Source: Ruminococcus sp. YRD2003 (GTDB taxonomy: Bacteria; Bacillota; Clostridia; Oscillospirales; Ruminococcaceae). Taken from it: 64,000 bases of DNA. Shown piece by piece: positions 9,433-17,015 of this stretch. The DNA is taken from contig FNZT01000004.1 in the NCBI GenBank assembly GCA_900109435.1, positions 219,540 through 283,539 of the forward strand, read 5' to 3'. Position 1 is the first letter of the stretch; each line of letters starts with the position of its first letter. The notes below the pieces were generated by a model. It saw only the letters and a program-made list of their open reading frames with translations, was not told the DNA's origin and did no database searches. A program made the position numbers and the translations under genes.

Positions 9433-10403
9433 GTAAGAAAAAGACTAACACAGCAGCTCCTGTAGCTACAGGAAAGGTTTACGACTTCTGTTCAAAGAAG
9501 AGAATGATACTCATCATCGCGATATGCGTAGTAGTCGCACTCATCGCGGGCGCTCTCATCAGAGGCGTAAAGTTCGCTATCGAATTCAAGGGCGGCACTA
9601 TGCTGACCTACTCCTACACGGGCGACCTCAGCACAGACGATGTCAAGGCTGAAGTTGAAAAGAATGTTGACTCGATCGTCAATGTAAGACGCGGTGAGAG
9701 TCTCGATTCCGACGGCTATCAGATAACTATCTCGTTCACGTCAAACGAGGGGCTTAACGCTGACGGACAGCATGAGCTCACCGAGAATCTCCGTGCGGCA
9801 TTCCCCGACAACGAGCTCGAGCTCTTCGACTCGAACGATGTAAGCCCTTCATCGGGACGTGAGTTCCTCCTGAAGTGCCTGCTCGCTATGGTATTCGCAG
9901 CAGTGCTCATCATCATCTACATTGCGATCAGATTCAGCAGGATAGGCGGCTGGTCGGCAGGTGTCTGCTCGATATTCGCCCTCTGCCACGATATCCTCGT
10001 AGCTCTTGCAGTATCTATAATCTGCGGATTTGAGTTCAACTCAAACATCGTCGCGGTTATACTCACGATACTCGGTTACTCGATCAACAACACTATCGTT
10101 ATCTACGACAGAATACGTGAGAACAGAACGCTCATGCCCAAGGCTTCGCTCAATGAACTCATCAATACGGGCTGCTCGCAGTCTCTCACACGTTCTATCA
10201 GAACCTCTGTAACGACGATCGGCACTATGCTCGTCGTTACGATAGTAGTTCTCGTAAGCGGCTACACATCGCTCCTCAGCTTCTCTGTACCGCTTATGGC
10301 AGGCCTTATCTCAGGTACCTACTCTTCGCTCTTCGTTGCACCTGTAACATGGTCATGGTGGAAGAAGGAAGGCAGTAAGGACAAGAAGGAAAAGAAAGAC
10401 TAA
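9429..10403 (+). CDS. secF: protein translocase subunit SecF
   Basis: 324-residue partner of SecD. N-terminal transmembrane helix near residues 27-48, EFKGGTM motif near 57, C-terminal five-helix domain including the GYSINNTIVIYDRIREN segment typical of SecF. Start is GTG 9429 overlapping the secD stop by four bases, with GGAGGTGA about 10 bases upstream inside secD. Exports the many secreted proteins encoded nearby (cellulase, LRR proteins, lipoprotein) by general role; that link is inference. Confidence 0.95.
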   Translation: MSKKKTNTAAPVATGKVYDFCSKKRMILIIAICVVVALIAGALIRGVKFAIEFKGGTMLTYSYTGDLSTDDVKAEVEKNVDSIVNVRRGESLDSDGYQITISFTSNEGLNADGQHELTENLRAAFPDNELELFDSNDVSPSSGREFLLKCLLAMVFAAVLIIIYIAIRFSRIGGWSAGVCSIFALCHDILVALAVSIICGFEFNSNIVAVILTILGYSINNTIVIYDRIRENRTLMPKASLNELINTGCSQSLTRSIRTSVTTIGTMLVVTIVVLVSGYTSLLSFSVPLMAGLISGTYSSLFVAPVTWSWWKKEGSKDKKEKKD

Positions 10404-10407
10404 TAGC

Positions 10408-10527
10408 AAAGGGACGCTTTAGGTTGATACCCTTAGCGGAAACAGCGGGCTACCGTGTCGTAAAGTTACGGCATATATTCAGTAGCCTGCGAATCCGCCG
10501 CAGGGGCATCCACTTAGGCGTCCCTTT
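10408..10527 (+). ncRNA. ssrS: structured RNA resembling a compact 6S RNA
   Basis: A perfect 10-bp closing stem AAAGGGACGC (10408-10417) / GCGTCCCTTT (10518-10527) encloses an apical stem GCGGGCTAC (10445-10453) / GTAGCCTGC (10482-10490), itself capped by GTCGTA/TACGGC. Between closing and apical stems lie two unpaired strands forming a large internal bubble, the layout of 6S RNA, which mimics an open promoter to hold sigma-70-type RNA polymerase. The 3' strand carries GCCTGCG and GGCATC as in E. coli 6S, and CCTGCG/CGCAGG can form the alternative hairpin known for 6S release. At about 120 nt it is shorter than typical 6S (160-200 nt), and I see no clear own promoter, so it may be a 3' fragment of the secDF transcript or another structured RNA. 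Confidence 0.5.
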
Positions 10528-10553
10528 CTGTTCATAAGGTATATGAATTATTA

Positions 10554-10733
10554 TTAAGGCAACACCGCACAAAGCCCGCCAGAAGGCTTTGTACTGTATA
10601 TGCTTGCATATTTTCCGTCATCTTGCACAGAAATTCCTTGACATACGTCAGTATGCCTGCGGAATTTCTATACAATCTGACGAAAAATCTGTCGGCGCAT
10701 CTCCAGCACAAGCTTTGTGCGGTATTGCCTTAA
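10554..10733. mobile_element. MITE-like long-hairpin repeat element
   Basis: A 180-bp element bounded by 22-bp terminal inverted repeats (10554-10575 and 10712-10733) that differ at one position; both end in TTAA and contain GCACAAAGC. Inner arms also pair: TTTTCCGTCA with TGACGAAAAA, and AGAAATTCC (10629-10637) with GGAATTTCT (10661-10669). The whole unit can fold as one long hairpin. No coding capacity for a transposase. It ends 15 bases before the promoter of the next gene. Confidence 0.65.
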
Positions 10734-10747
10734 GGCTTTCCTTGGTC

Positions 10748-10776
10748 TTGACAAAGCCCCAAAATTATGTTATAGT
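10748..10776 (+). promoter_or_regulatory. sigma-A promoter of the lipoprotein gene
   Basis: TTGACA (10748-10753), 17 bases, TATAGT (10771-10776), 44 bases before the start codon. Confidence 0.8.
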
Positions 10777-10820
10777 TTTATGGCAGAAATGTAAAATTTT
10801 GAAAAAAGGGGTTATATGAA

Positions 10821-11603
10821 ATGAAGAAGAGATTTGCTTTTGCCGCTGTTATTGCGGCTGCGGCTGTTATCACAGCAGGCTGCGGGAACTCTGAGCTTAA
10901 TGATGCCAAGCTCAGCAAACCCGAGCCGCCAAATATCGTTACTCAGGCTCCGACGACCGAGCACGTTACCGAGCTTACCACCGAGAATAAGGAAAAGTCA
11001 CTTGATGAAAGGATAGTGGACGAGCTCAGCCCTGTAACGTGGGACTATGACGAGCAGACAGTGGCTGTCAAGACCGTCGGAAATGATGAATTCGGATACA
11101 TCAGCGTTCCCGAAGACTGGTTCCTTGATGAGGACGTCTCGGCGCTTTCTGACGATGTCATTACATATGAGAACGAGCCCTATATCAACAACGGCAATTA
11201 CGCTATGGATTCAATGATAATGGAGACCTGCGACGCTGATTATGTGAACTCGAAAGTTGAGAGCGTACTCCGTATTGCTGAGGAAGATCAGAGTGTTACC
11301 GAGGTCGCTTACGAATATGCTGATATCGACGGCAAGAACGCCGTTATCGTCAAGTTCAAGTATGATGAGCTACACAAGCTCATGTACAGCCTCTTTATTG
11401 CCAATGATGACGAGACTATGCTGTATGTCGTATCCTATGAGTCATCCAATCCGCAGATAGTAGGACTTATCGACACCTTCACGAGAACTGCTCCCGAGGA
11501 AATGACGACTGATACTACGGAAACAAGCGATTCTGCGACCACTGCCGACACCACAGATAATGAAACAGACACAACTTCCACGACCACTACAGCTGTTGGA
11601 TAA
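10821..11603 (+). CDS. secreted lipoprotein of unknown function
   Basis: 260 residues with a type II signal peptide: basic start MKKR, alanine-rich core and lipobox ITAGC with the acylated cysteine at residue 21. A Thr/Glu-rich linker follows (about 40-65), then a folded region (about 70-225) without a motif I recognise, and a Thr/Asp-rich tail. It is probably anchored to the outer face of the cytoplasmic membrane. Ribosome-binding site AAGGGG ends 9 bases before ATG 10821. Monocistronic: own promoter and terminator. Confidence 0.85.
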   Translation: MKKRFAFAAVIAAAAVITAGCGNSELNDAKLSKPEPPNIVTQAPTTEHVTELTTENKEKSLDERIVDELSPVTWDYDEQTVAVKTVGNDEFGYISVPEDWFLDEDVSALSDDVITYENEPYINNGNYAMDSMIMETCDADYVNSKVESVLRIAEEDQSVTEVAYEYADIDGKNAVIVKFKYDELHKLMYSLFIANDDETMLYVVSYESSNPQIVGLIDTFTRTAPEEMTTDTTETSDSATTADTTDNETDTTSTTTTAVG

Positions 11604-11610
11604 AGCAAAA

Positions 11611-11648
11611 GCCATAAAGAAGCGGAAGCTTCTTTATGGCTCTTTTTA
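11611..11648. terminator. bidirectional intrinsic terminator
   Basis: GCCATAAAGAAGC (11611-11623), GGAA loop, GCTTCTTTATGGC (11628-11640), followed by TCTTTTTATT. The minus strand also has a T-rich tail, so it can serve both the lipoprotein gene and the converging operon. Confidence 0.85.
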
Positions 11649-12284
11649 TTCTTCTTCGTCGTCTGGTTCGCGGATAATGCCGCTTATTTCTTCTGCACTC
11701 GGTTCACGCACGAACGGGACTGCGCTCTCCGTGCAGGCTCCGTATTCCTCGAAGTTTTCCTGTGCCTCTCTCAGGCAGACCTTGTTGGCTCCGCCCGAAA
11801 ACTCAGGGTCGTTGTTCTGGACGGCGTCGTCCTCCCAGAAGCATACGGGGCATATTTCATAGCCGCCCTCAGGCTCCTCAAGTGTATAACAGCCGCAGCA
11901 CGCACATCTTCTCTTACGTGTCTTGTTTTCGCGGAGCTTATCGGCGATCCTGTTCCAGTGCTCAAGTGTACACTCTGAGAAGACCTGTACGACCTCTTCG
12001 ATACCTGTTCCGTACTCTTCGGTCTCGCGGCGGTCGAGCTCGCTGAGGTATTGCCGAGCGTAGCTGTAGCCCTCGTCTACGGTGCAGTCCTCGTCCTCGA
12101 AGAGGGTGTCGGCTATTTCCATGAAGTCGGCGTAGTAGGACGGATCGGCAGTTTTGCCGTCTGTCCACAGGTATGGGTTGATGCTGCCGAGGTACTCCCT
12201 GAATGTCTCGGAGCGGTCGCTGTTTTCCCGAAACTCTTCGTCGAGGAAATGATAGAGCGTCAAAAGAATTTGATATTTAGTCAT
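11646..12284 (-). CDS. CPCC-type cysteine-rich protein
   Basis: 212 residues. The C-terminal part (about 125-185) matches the cysteine-rich CPCC family: CACC at 127-130, EICPVCFWEDD (144-153) and GGANKVCLREAQ; two Cys pairs suggest a zinc-binding knuckle. The N-terminal 120 residues are acidic and helical with no recognised domain. Function of the family is unknown. Last gene of the minus-strand export operon, starting 10 bases after the ABC ATPase stop with GGAG upstream, though nothing ties it to glycan export. Confidence 0.8.
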   Translation of the reverse strand: MTKYQILLTLYHFLDEEFRENSDRSETFREYLGSINPYLWTDGKTADPSYYADFMEIADTLFEDEDCTVDEGYSYARQYLSELDRRETEEYGTGIEEVVQVFSECTLEHWNRIADKLRENKTRKRRCACCGCYTLEEPEGGYEICPVCFWEDDAVQNNDPEFSGGANKVCLREAQENFEEYGACTESAVPFVREPSAEEISGIIREPDDEEE

Positions 12285-12293
12285 GACTTACTC

Positions 12294-13031
12294 CTACTTA
12301 GTCTTGAGAAACTCTGCGTATCTGTCGCAGATCTCCTGTGTTTCGCCGAAAGCGATCTGCTTGCCGTGGTCGAGCCACAGCACCTTTGTCGACATACGGC
12401 GTATCTGTTCGAGCGAGTGCGATACGAGCAGAGTCGTCGCGCCGCCCTTGATTATTTCAAGCATTTTCTTCTCGCTCTTCTGGCGGAAGGCTCCGTCGCC
12501 GACGGAGAGCACCTCGTCAAGAATGAGTATCTCGGGGTTGACGAGGCAGGCTATCGAGAACGCGAGCCTTGATTTCATACCCGAAGAGAGCTGCGAGAAC
12601 TTTCTGTCCTCGAACTCATGCAATTCAGCGAAGTCGATTATGCTTTTATACGTTTTATTCATGAAGTCGCGGGTATAGCCGAGCATAGCTCCGCGGAGAA
12701 AGGTATTCTCCTTGACGGTGAGGTCGGGGTCGAAGCCCGTACCGAGCTCGAGCAGCGAGGCGATATTTCCGCGCACTGCCATAGTGCCCTCGGTCGGACG
12801 CATGATGCCCGATATCACCTTGCAGAGCGTGGACTTGCCTGCTCCGTTGGTGCCGATGATACCGAGAAGGTCGCCTTCTTCTATAGCGAAGGTGACGTTT
12901 TTCACGGCTACGAATTCTTTTGCCGTGGACTGTCCCTTCAGCTTCTGTATGACTACATCTTTGAGACCGCGGTTCGAGAAGTCTCCGACTATATAGGAGA
13001 CGGAAACGTTGTTAAGCTCTATCTTTTTCAT
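12294..13031 (-). CDS. ABC transporter ATPase, polysaccharide export (Wzt/TagH type)
   Basis: 245 residues energising export of a surface polysaccharide or teichoic acid. Walker A GTNGAGKS (60-67), signature LSSGM (148-152), Walker B ILILDE (168-173) and the switch His205. The family-typical N-terminal insertion before Walker A (about 15-42) fits the Wzt/TagH/RfbE subfamily. There is no C-terminal carbohydrate-binding extension, so chain-end recognition, if any, must come from another protein. Starts 10 bases after the permease stop. Confidence 0.92.
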   Translation of the reverse strand: MKKIELNNVSVSYIVGDFSNRGLKDVVIQKLKGQSTAKEFVAVKNVTFAIEEGDLLGIIGTNGAGKSTLCKVISGIMRPTEGTMAVRGNIASLLELGTGFDPDLTVKENTFLRGAMLGYTRDFMNKTYKSIIDFAELHEFEDRKFSQLSSGMKSRLAFSIACLVNPEILILDEVLSVGDGAFRQKSEKKMLEIIKGGATTLLVSHSLEQIRRMSTKVLWLDHGKQIAFGETQEICDRYAEFLKTK

Positions 13032-13041
13032 TGCCCTCTCC

Positions 13042-13830
13042 TTACATATAGTACATGAACTTGTAGTTGTATTTCTTGTATATCAGTGCGCCTATACCGA
13101 GTGCGAGGACTGCATACAGCAGACAGAGCCCGTGGGTCGCGAGTCCCGGGATATAGCCGTCGAGGACTATGTGGCGGATATAGGTGATGTAGACGTATAT
13201 GGGGTTGGCATAGAAGAGCTTCTGCACGTTCTCGCTGTAGTTGTCGGTCGTGTAGAATATCGCCGAGAGGTACATCAGCATTAGCGTGAAGATGTCGTAG
13301 AGGTACTGCACGTCCTTGAATATGACGAACAGCGCCGAGAGTATGAAGCCGCAGCCGATGTTGAATACGATGAGGCAGATTATCGGGTAAAGCAGCATAA
13401 GGAACCTCACGTGGAACGGCACTCCGTCGACTGCCACGAAGGCGAAGAAGACGATGAGCGTCAGTCCGAAGTTTATCAGTGAGGCAACGTTCTTTGAGAG
13501 CAGGAACATATACTTCGGCAGGTTTATCTTGGTGATGATGCCCGCATTCTGCATGAGGGCGTTCATTCCGCCGTAGGTCGAGTCTTTGAAGAAGGAGTAA
13601 GTGAGGTTGCCCGCGAAGAGGTATATCGTATAGTGCGGCTGACCTGCTCCGAAGAAGCTCTTGAATACGACGCTCATTACGAGCAGCTGCATTAGCGGAG
13701 AGATAAGGCTCCACAGCATACCGAGCACGGTGCGTTTGTACTTCTTCTTGAAGTCGCGCTTGACGAGCTCTTCAAACAAGAACCGCTGCTTTTTTATCTT
13801 TTCGATACCATTTTTTACGGCTTGAAGCAT
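13042..13830 (-). CDS. ABC-2 type permease, polysaccharide export (Wzm/TagG type)
   Basis: 262 residues with six predicted transmembrane segments and the ABC-2 amphipathic N-terminus (LVKRDFKKKYKRTVLGMLWSL) characteristic of Wzm/TagG permeases. It forms the membrane channel with the adjacent ATPase. Ribosome-binding site AAAGGACA before ATG 13830. Confidence 0.92.
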   Translation of the reverse strand: MLQAVKNGIEKIKKQRFLFEELVKRDFKKKYKRTVLGMLWSLISPLMQLLVMSVVFKSFFGAGQPHYTIYLFAGNLTYSFFKDSTYGGMNALMQNAGIITKINLPKYMFLLSKNVASLINFGLTLIVFFAFVAVDGVPFHVRFLMLLYPIICLIVFNIGCGFILSALFVIFKDVQYLYDIFTLMLMYLSAIFYTTDNYSENVQKLFYANPIYVYITYIRHIVLDGYIPGLATHGLCLLYAVLALGIGALIYKKYNYKFMYYM

Positions 13831-13859
13831 TTTGTCTGTCCTTTCCTTTTTTCTTTTGT

Positions 13860-16277
13860 TTATGTTATGTCTGCGGGGATAGTGATATCGGCTGCCATAT
13901 TTTTATCTTCAAGCAGCACGCGCATATTGAACTTGCATCTCTCGGGTACATCGGGGCTCTTTACGGGGAGGAGGAAATCAAGGTCGCTGAGGTCAATATA
14001 CATTCTTCCCGTGGGAGTTATCGGGTGTCCCGCATCATCGGTGAACCAGTGTGTGAGCTCTATCTTCTGCGAGCCTATGACGTCGATTATATTCTTGTCG
14101 ACTACGAACGGCAGACAAGTCCAGCCGTTGTGGCGCGCCTGAAAGTAGACGGGGGCACACATCGCTATGTTGCCGTTGCTGCCTGCAATAACGGCAAAAG
14201 ACGGCATTTCTCTGTACTGGAGCCAGTATGCCTCGCAGTAAGCCTTATATACCTGTCTTGACTCCATCTGCTTCTGAAGCTCGGCTGTGAAGCGCATTAT
14301 CTTCTGCTGATTCTCCTCGAGCACGTTCTCATGGAAGTCGTCGCGGAGCCCCTCGAACACCCTGCCCTGTTCATAGAGGACGCTGTAATGGTTCTCGAAG
14401 AGGAACTCTGTCGGCTGAACGAATACGTCCCAGTCGCTTCTTGCTCCGGGCCAGCCCATAGCCACGTAAGGCACGGGTTTGAACATATCGGGGTATGTTC
14501 CCACGCCGTAATTGAAGTAGGTAGACCACTCACAGCAGCCGCTGCTGATGAGCGCGGGATGCTTGGCGGTCATCTCGTTGAAGATGCGCTTGTCTATCAT
14601 CTGCATCTGGTGCGACGAGTACATCATCGTCGGGTAGCCGTTGTCCTTGAGGAACTTGCAGCTCTTTTTCATGGATTTATCGAAGGATGTCGGGTTATTA
14701 TAGGTGCCGCGCCACTCGTTGAGGTCGTAGCAGTAGAAAGCCTTGTATCTGCCGTCTTCGACAAAGTCGCTGACTGTCAGCGTGCGGAGGGGGCGGTAGT
14801 CGTCGTCCGTCATGATGAAGACATCGTCTATGAGCGGATTTCTCATCGCGAGACAGCGCAGGAAGTAGTTGCGGGTGGAGTGGTCTTCGGGGAGCGGCTT
14901 TCCGTCGAGTATCTGGCTGTCCGTGAGGAATTTCAGCTCGAGGCGGCCGTGATAGCGCTCTTTGAGCTCCTCGACGTTCTTGTCGGGACAGCAGAGCACC
15001 ATTTCCGTTATGAATGGCATGAATTCCTCGATGAAGGGGAGAGTTGCCAGCATATCGTCATTTCGTGCGGTCAGGCAGACGAGCTGCTTGACGTTTATAT
15101 CCGCGGGAACGGTCTTGACGCCCTCATTTACGGACTCGACCGCGCGGAGCATATCCTCGGCGGCTTCGTCCCACGTATAGGGGACGTAATCCTTGAGACG
15201 CGCCTTTTTCGCAGCATATTTCTCCTCGGAGTTGAGGAGCTCTTTAACGCAGCGGATAAGGTCTTCCTTGCTGTGCGGGTCGAAGTAGTCGGCGTAGTCT
15301 CCGGCAACTTCGTGGAGTACGGGTATATCGGAGGCGATAACGGGAGTACCGCGCATGAATGATTCAATCATCGGCAGACCGAAGCCCTCGTTGAAGGTCG
15401 GGAACGCGACTGCGAACGCGTGCTTGTAGAGGTAGTCAACGGTTGCATCGTCGGGGCTCTCAACGAAGAACAGGCTCTTGTTGAAGAGCGGGTGGGTCTT
15501 GATACGCTTTTCGAGCGCCTTGACGTTCCAGCCGATGCGTCCTGCGAAGACAGCCTTAACGCCTGCATCCGCGAGTCCGCTTTCGAGAGCGTCGATAACG
15601 AGTGCATGGTTCTTGCGGGGCTCTATCGTGCCGAGCATGAGCAGGTACTTGCTGTTCGCTGTTATCTTTTCGACTGCGGGGTCAACAGTGCCTTCGGAGC
15701 CGTTATTTTTCGAGAAATCGCTCGAAAGTCCGACTACGGTGGCATTTTTCCTGTCGAGCCCCATTTTGTCGGTGAGGTCGTTGAGTACATCTATTGTAGT
15801 CTGCGCGGAGGTGATGATGAGGTCGGCGTATTTGAGGTTAGCACCGATATACACCATAAAGTTCGTGCAGGTGTTCTCATGGCAGAACTTCGGGTCGGTT
15901 ATTGGGATGAGGTCATAGACCTGAGTTACTATTTTCACGCCGTTCTGTTTCAGAACAGGGAAAAGAAAGCTTCTTTTCAGCAGCGCGTTCCACACGCTGT
16001 CGAGCTCGAAGAACACGGCTCCCGACGGAATATCACGGTAGCCTATCTTTTCGGGGGTGAGTATCGCGCCCTTTTCGCCCTTGCCCTCGAGGAAGTAGTC
16101 GAGGAAGCGCTCGTTGCTCAGGCGCAGGAAGCAGTTGTTCTTGCAGGAGTATGTGAGCAGATAGAATTCGTGCTCCGTGTGCTGCATCATTCTGACGGTT
16201 ATCTCCCTCACCACGCGCTGTATGCCTGTGATGAAGTCCACCTGCATGATGGTGGAGAGGTCCATATATATCTTCAT
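13860..16277 (-). CDS. two-domain glycosyltransferase
   Basis: 805 residues. Residues 1 to about 380 form a GT4-type (GT-B fold) transferase: GTIEPRKNH near 216-224 and EGFGLPMIE with the E(x7)E pair at Glu297 and Glu305. After residue 395 a second region begins with a Rossmann-like start, a DDD acidic motif at 491-493 and a conserved-looking SSHQ at 554-557; it resembles a GT-A or a Stealth-type sugar-phosphate transferase only distantly, and I cannot assign it. The C-terminal 160 residues look like a beta-rich accessory domain. Both activities would build the glycan exported by the downstream ABC genes (inference from the operon). Confidence 0.85.
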   Translation of the reverse strand: MKIYMDLSTIMQVDFITGIQRVVREITVRMMQHTEHEFYLLTYSCKNNCFLRLSNERFLDYFLEGKGEKGAILTPEKIGYRDIPSGAVFFELDSVWNALLKRSFLFPVLKQNGVKIVTQVYDLIPITDPKFCHENTCTNFMVYIGANLKYADLIITSAQTTIDVLNDLTDKMGLDRKNATVVGLSSDFSKNNGSEGTVDPAVEKITANSKYLLMLGTIEPRKNHALVIDALESGLADAGVKAVFAGRIGWNVKALEKRIKTHPLFNKSLFFVESPDDATVDYLYKHAFAVAFPTFNEGFGLPMIESFMRGTPVIASDIPVLHEVAGDYADYFDPHSKEDLIRCVKELLNSEEKYAAKKARLKDYVPYTWDEAAEDMLRAVESVNEGVKTVPADINVKQLVCLTARNDDMLATLPFIEEFMPFITEMVLCCPDKNVEELKERYHGRLELKFLTDSQILDGKPLPEDHSTRNYFLRCLAMRNPLIDDVFIMTDDDYRPLRTLTVSDFVEDGRYKAFYCYDLNEWRGTYNNPTSFDKSMKKSCKFLKDNGYPTMMYSSHQMQMIDKRIFNEMTAKHPALISSGCCEWSTYFNYGVGTYPDMFKPVPYVAMGWPGARSDWDVFVQPTEFLFENHYSVLYEQGRVFEGLRDDFHENVLEENQQKIMRFTAELQKQMESRQVYKAYCEAYWLQYREMPSFAVIAGSNGNIAMCAPVYFQARHNGWTCLPFVVDKNIIDVIGSQKIELTHWFTDDAGHPITPTGRMYIDLSDLDFLLPVKSPDVPERCKFNMRVLLEDKNMAADITIPADIT

Positions 16278-16293
16278 TTAATCGGTATCCCTT

Positions 16294-16785
16294 TCATCGC
16301 TTTACGCCAAGTATCTTTTTGGCGGCGTTCTTCATGAACGGCGGCATTTTGCGGTAGACCTTCAGCAGCCGTTCTGAGACGGGTATGCCTGCGGGGCGCC
16401 CCATATTTGAGAGCCTGCCGCCGAATGAGGTGTTCTCGGAGTAGATGTTGTTGTACATCTTCACCTGATTCTTGAAGAATTCCTCCGAGTCCTTTATCGT
16501 GGCAACGACATTGTGCTGGAACTCCTCGGGCGGGAGTTTATACTGCGACTTCCAAGCGCGCAGAGCCGTATCGTCTATCTGGCGGTTGAGCATGAAGATG
16601 TAAGCCTTTCTGACAAAGGTCTCGTTGTTTCTCTCACGCGAAAGCTTGAGAATGTCGACCTTGCCCGGCTCTGCCATGGTGGTGCTGAGGACGAGCTCCT
16701 TTGAGGTGCTGAGCTTACCGCCCGAATTTTTCATATTCTCGTCGACGATGTCATATATCGCCGAATAGATGTCAATATCCTTCAT
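16294..16785 (-). CDS. DUF4214-like protein
   Basis: 163 residues, cytoplasmic, no signal peptide. The segment about 58-105 (VRKAYIFMLNRQIDD ... IKDSEEFF) matches the DUF4214-like pattern found in or beside glycosyltransferases; the tail is basic (MPPFMKNAAKKIL). Role unknown, possibly a scaffold for the glycan assembly enzymes. First gene of the operon with AAGGAGTG upstream of ATG 16785 and a consensus promoter. Confidence 0.65.
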   Translation of the reverse strand: MKDIDIYSAIYDIVDENMKNSGGKLSTSKELVLSTTMAEPGKVDILKLSRERNNETFVRKAYIFMLNRQIDDTALRAWKSQYKLPPEEFQHNVVATIKDSEEFFKNQVKMYNNIYSENTSFGGRLSNMGRPAGIPVSERLLKVYRKMPPFMKNAAKKILGVKR

Positions 16786-16849
16786 CGGACACTCCTTGGA
16801 TAAAAGTTTTAGCTTTAATACTGCTCATACCTCGCAGTATATTCATATT

Positions 16850-16878
16850 ATTATATCATAAGTATTCGGATATGTCAA
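16850..16878 (-). promoter_or_regulatory. sigma-A promoter of the polysaccharide export operon
   Basis: On the minus strand TTGACA (16873-16878), 17 bases, TATAAT (16850-16855): perfect consensus. Confidence 0.85.
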
Positions 16879-16928
16879 ATCTTTCTCGGAGTCGCTATAC
16901 GGTATATACGACCTCATTATTATCAATA

Positions 16929-16957
16929 TTGACAATTCCTGCCGAAGATGTTAGAAT
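16929..16957 (+). promoter_or_regulatory. sigma-A promoter of the GH5 cellulase
   Basis: TTGACA (16929-16934), 17 bases, TAGAAT (16952-16957), about 60 bases before the start codon and divergent from the export operon promoter. Confidence 0.8.
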
Positions 16958-17015
16958 AAGACTATGATGAACAGGATAACAAAAATATCGTCCTGTTTTG
17001 AGAGGGGTAATAATC

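Noticed and set aside
10589-10819. 76-codon ORF upstream of the lipoprotein
   Set aside because: Runs through the MITE-like hairpin and the promoter; no ribosome-binding site.
14331-16337. Two long plus-strand ORFs (343 and 305 codons) opposite the glycosyltransferase
   Set aside because: Antisense shadows of a gene with clear GT4 motifs; no ribosome-binding sites or recognisable domains.
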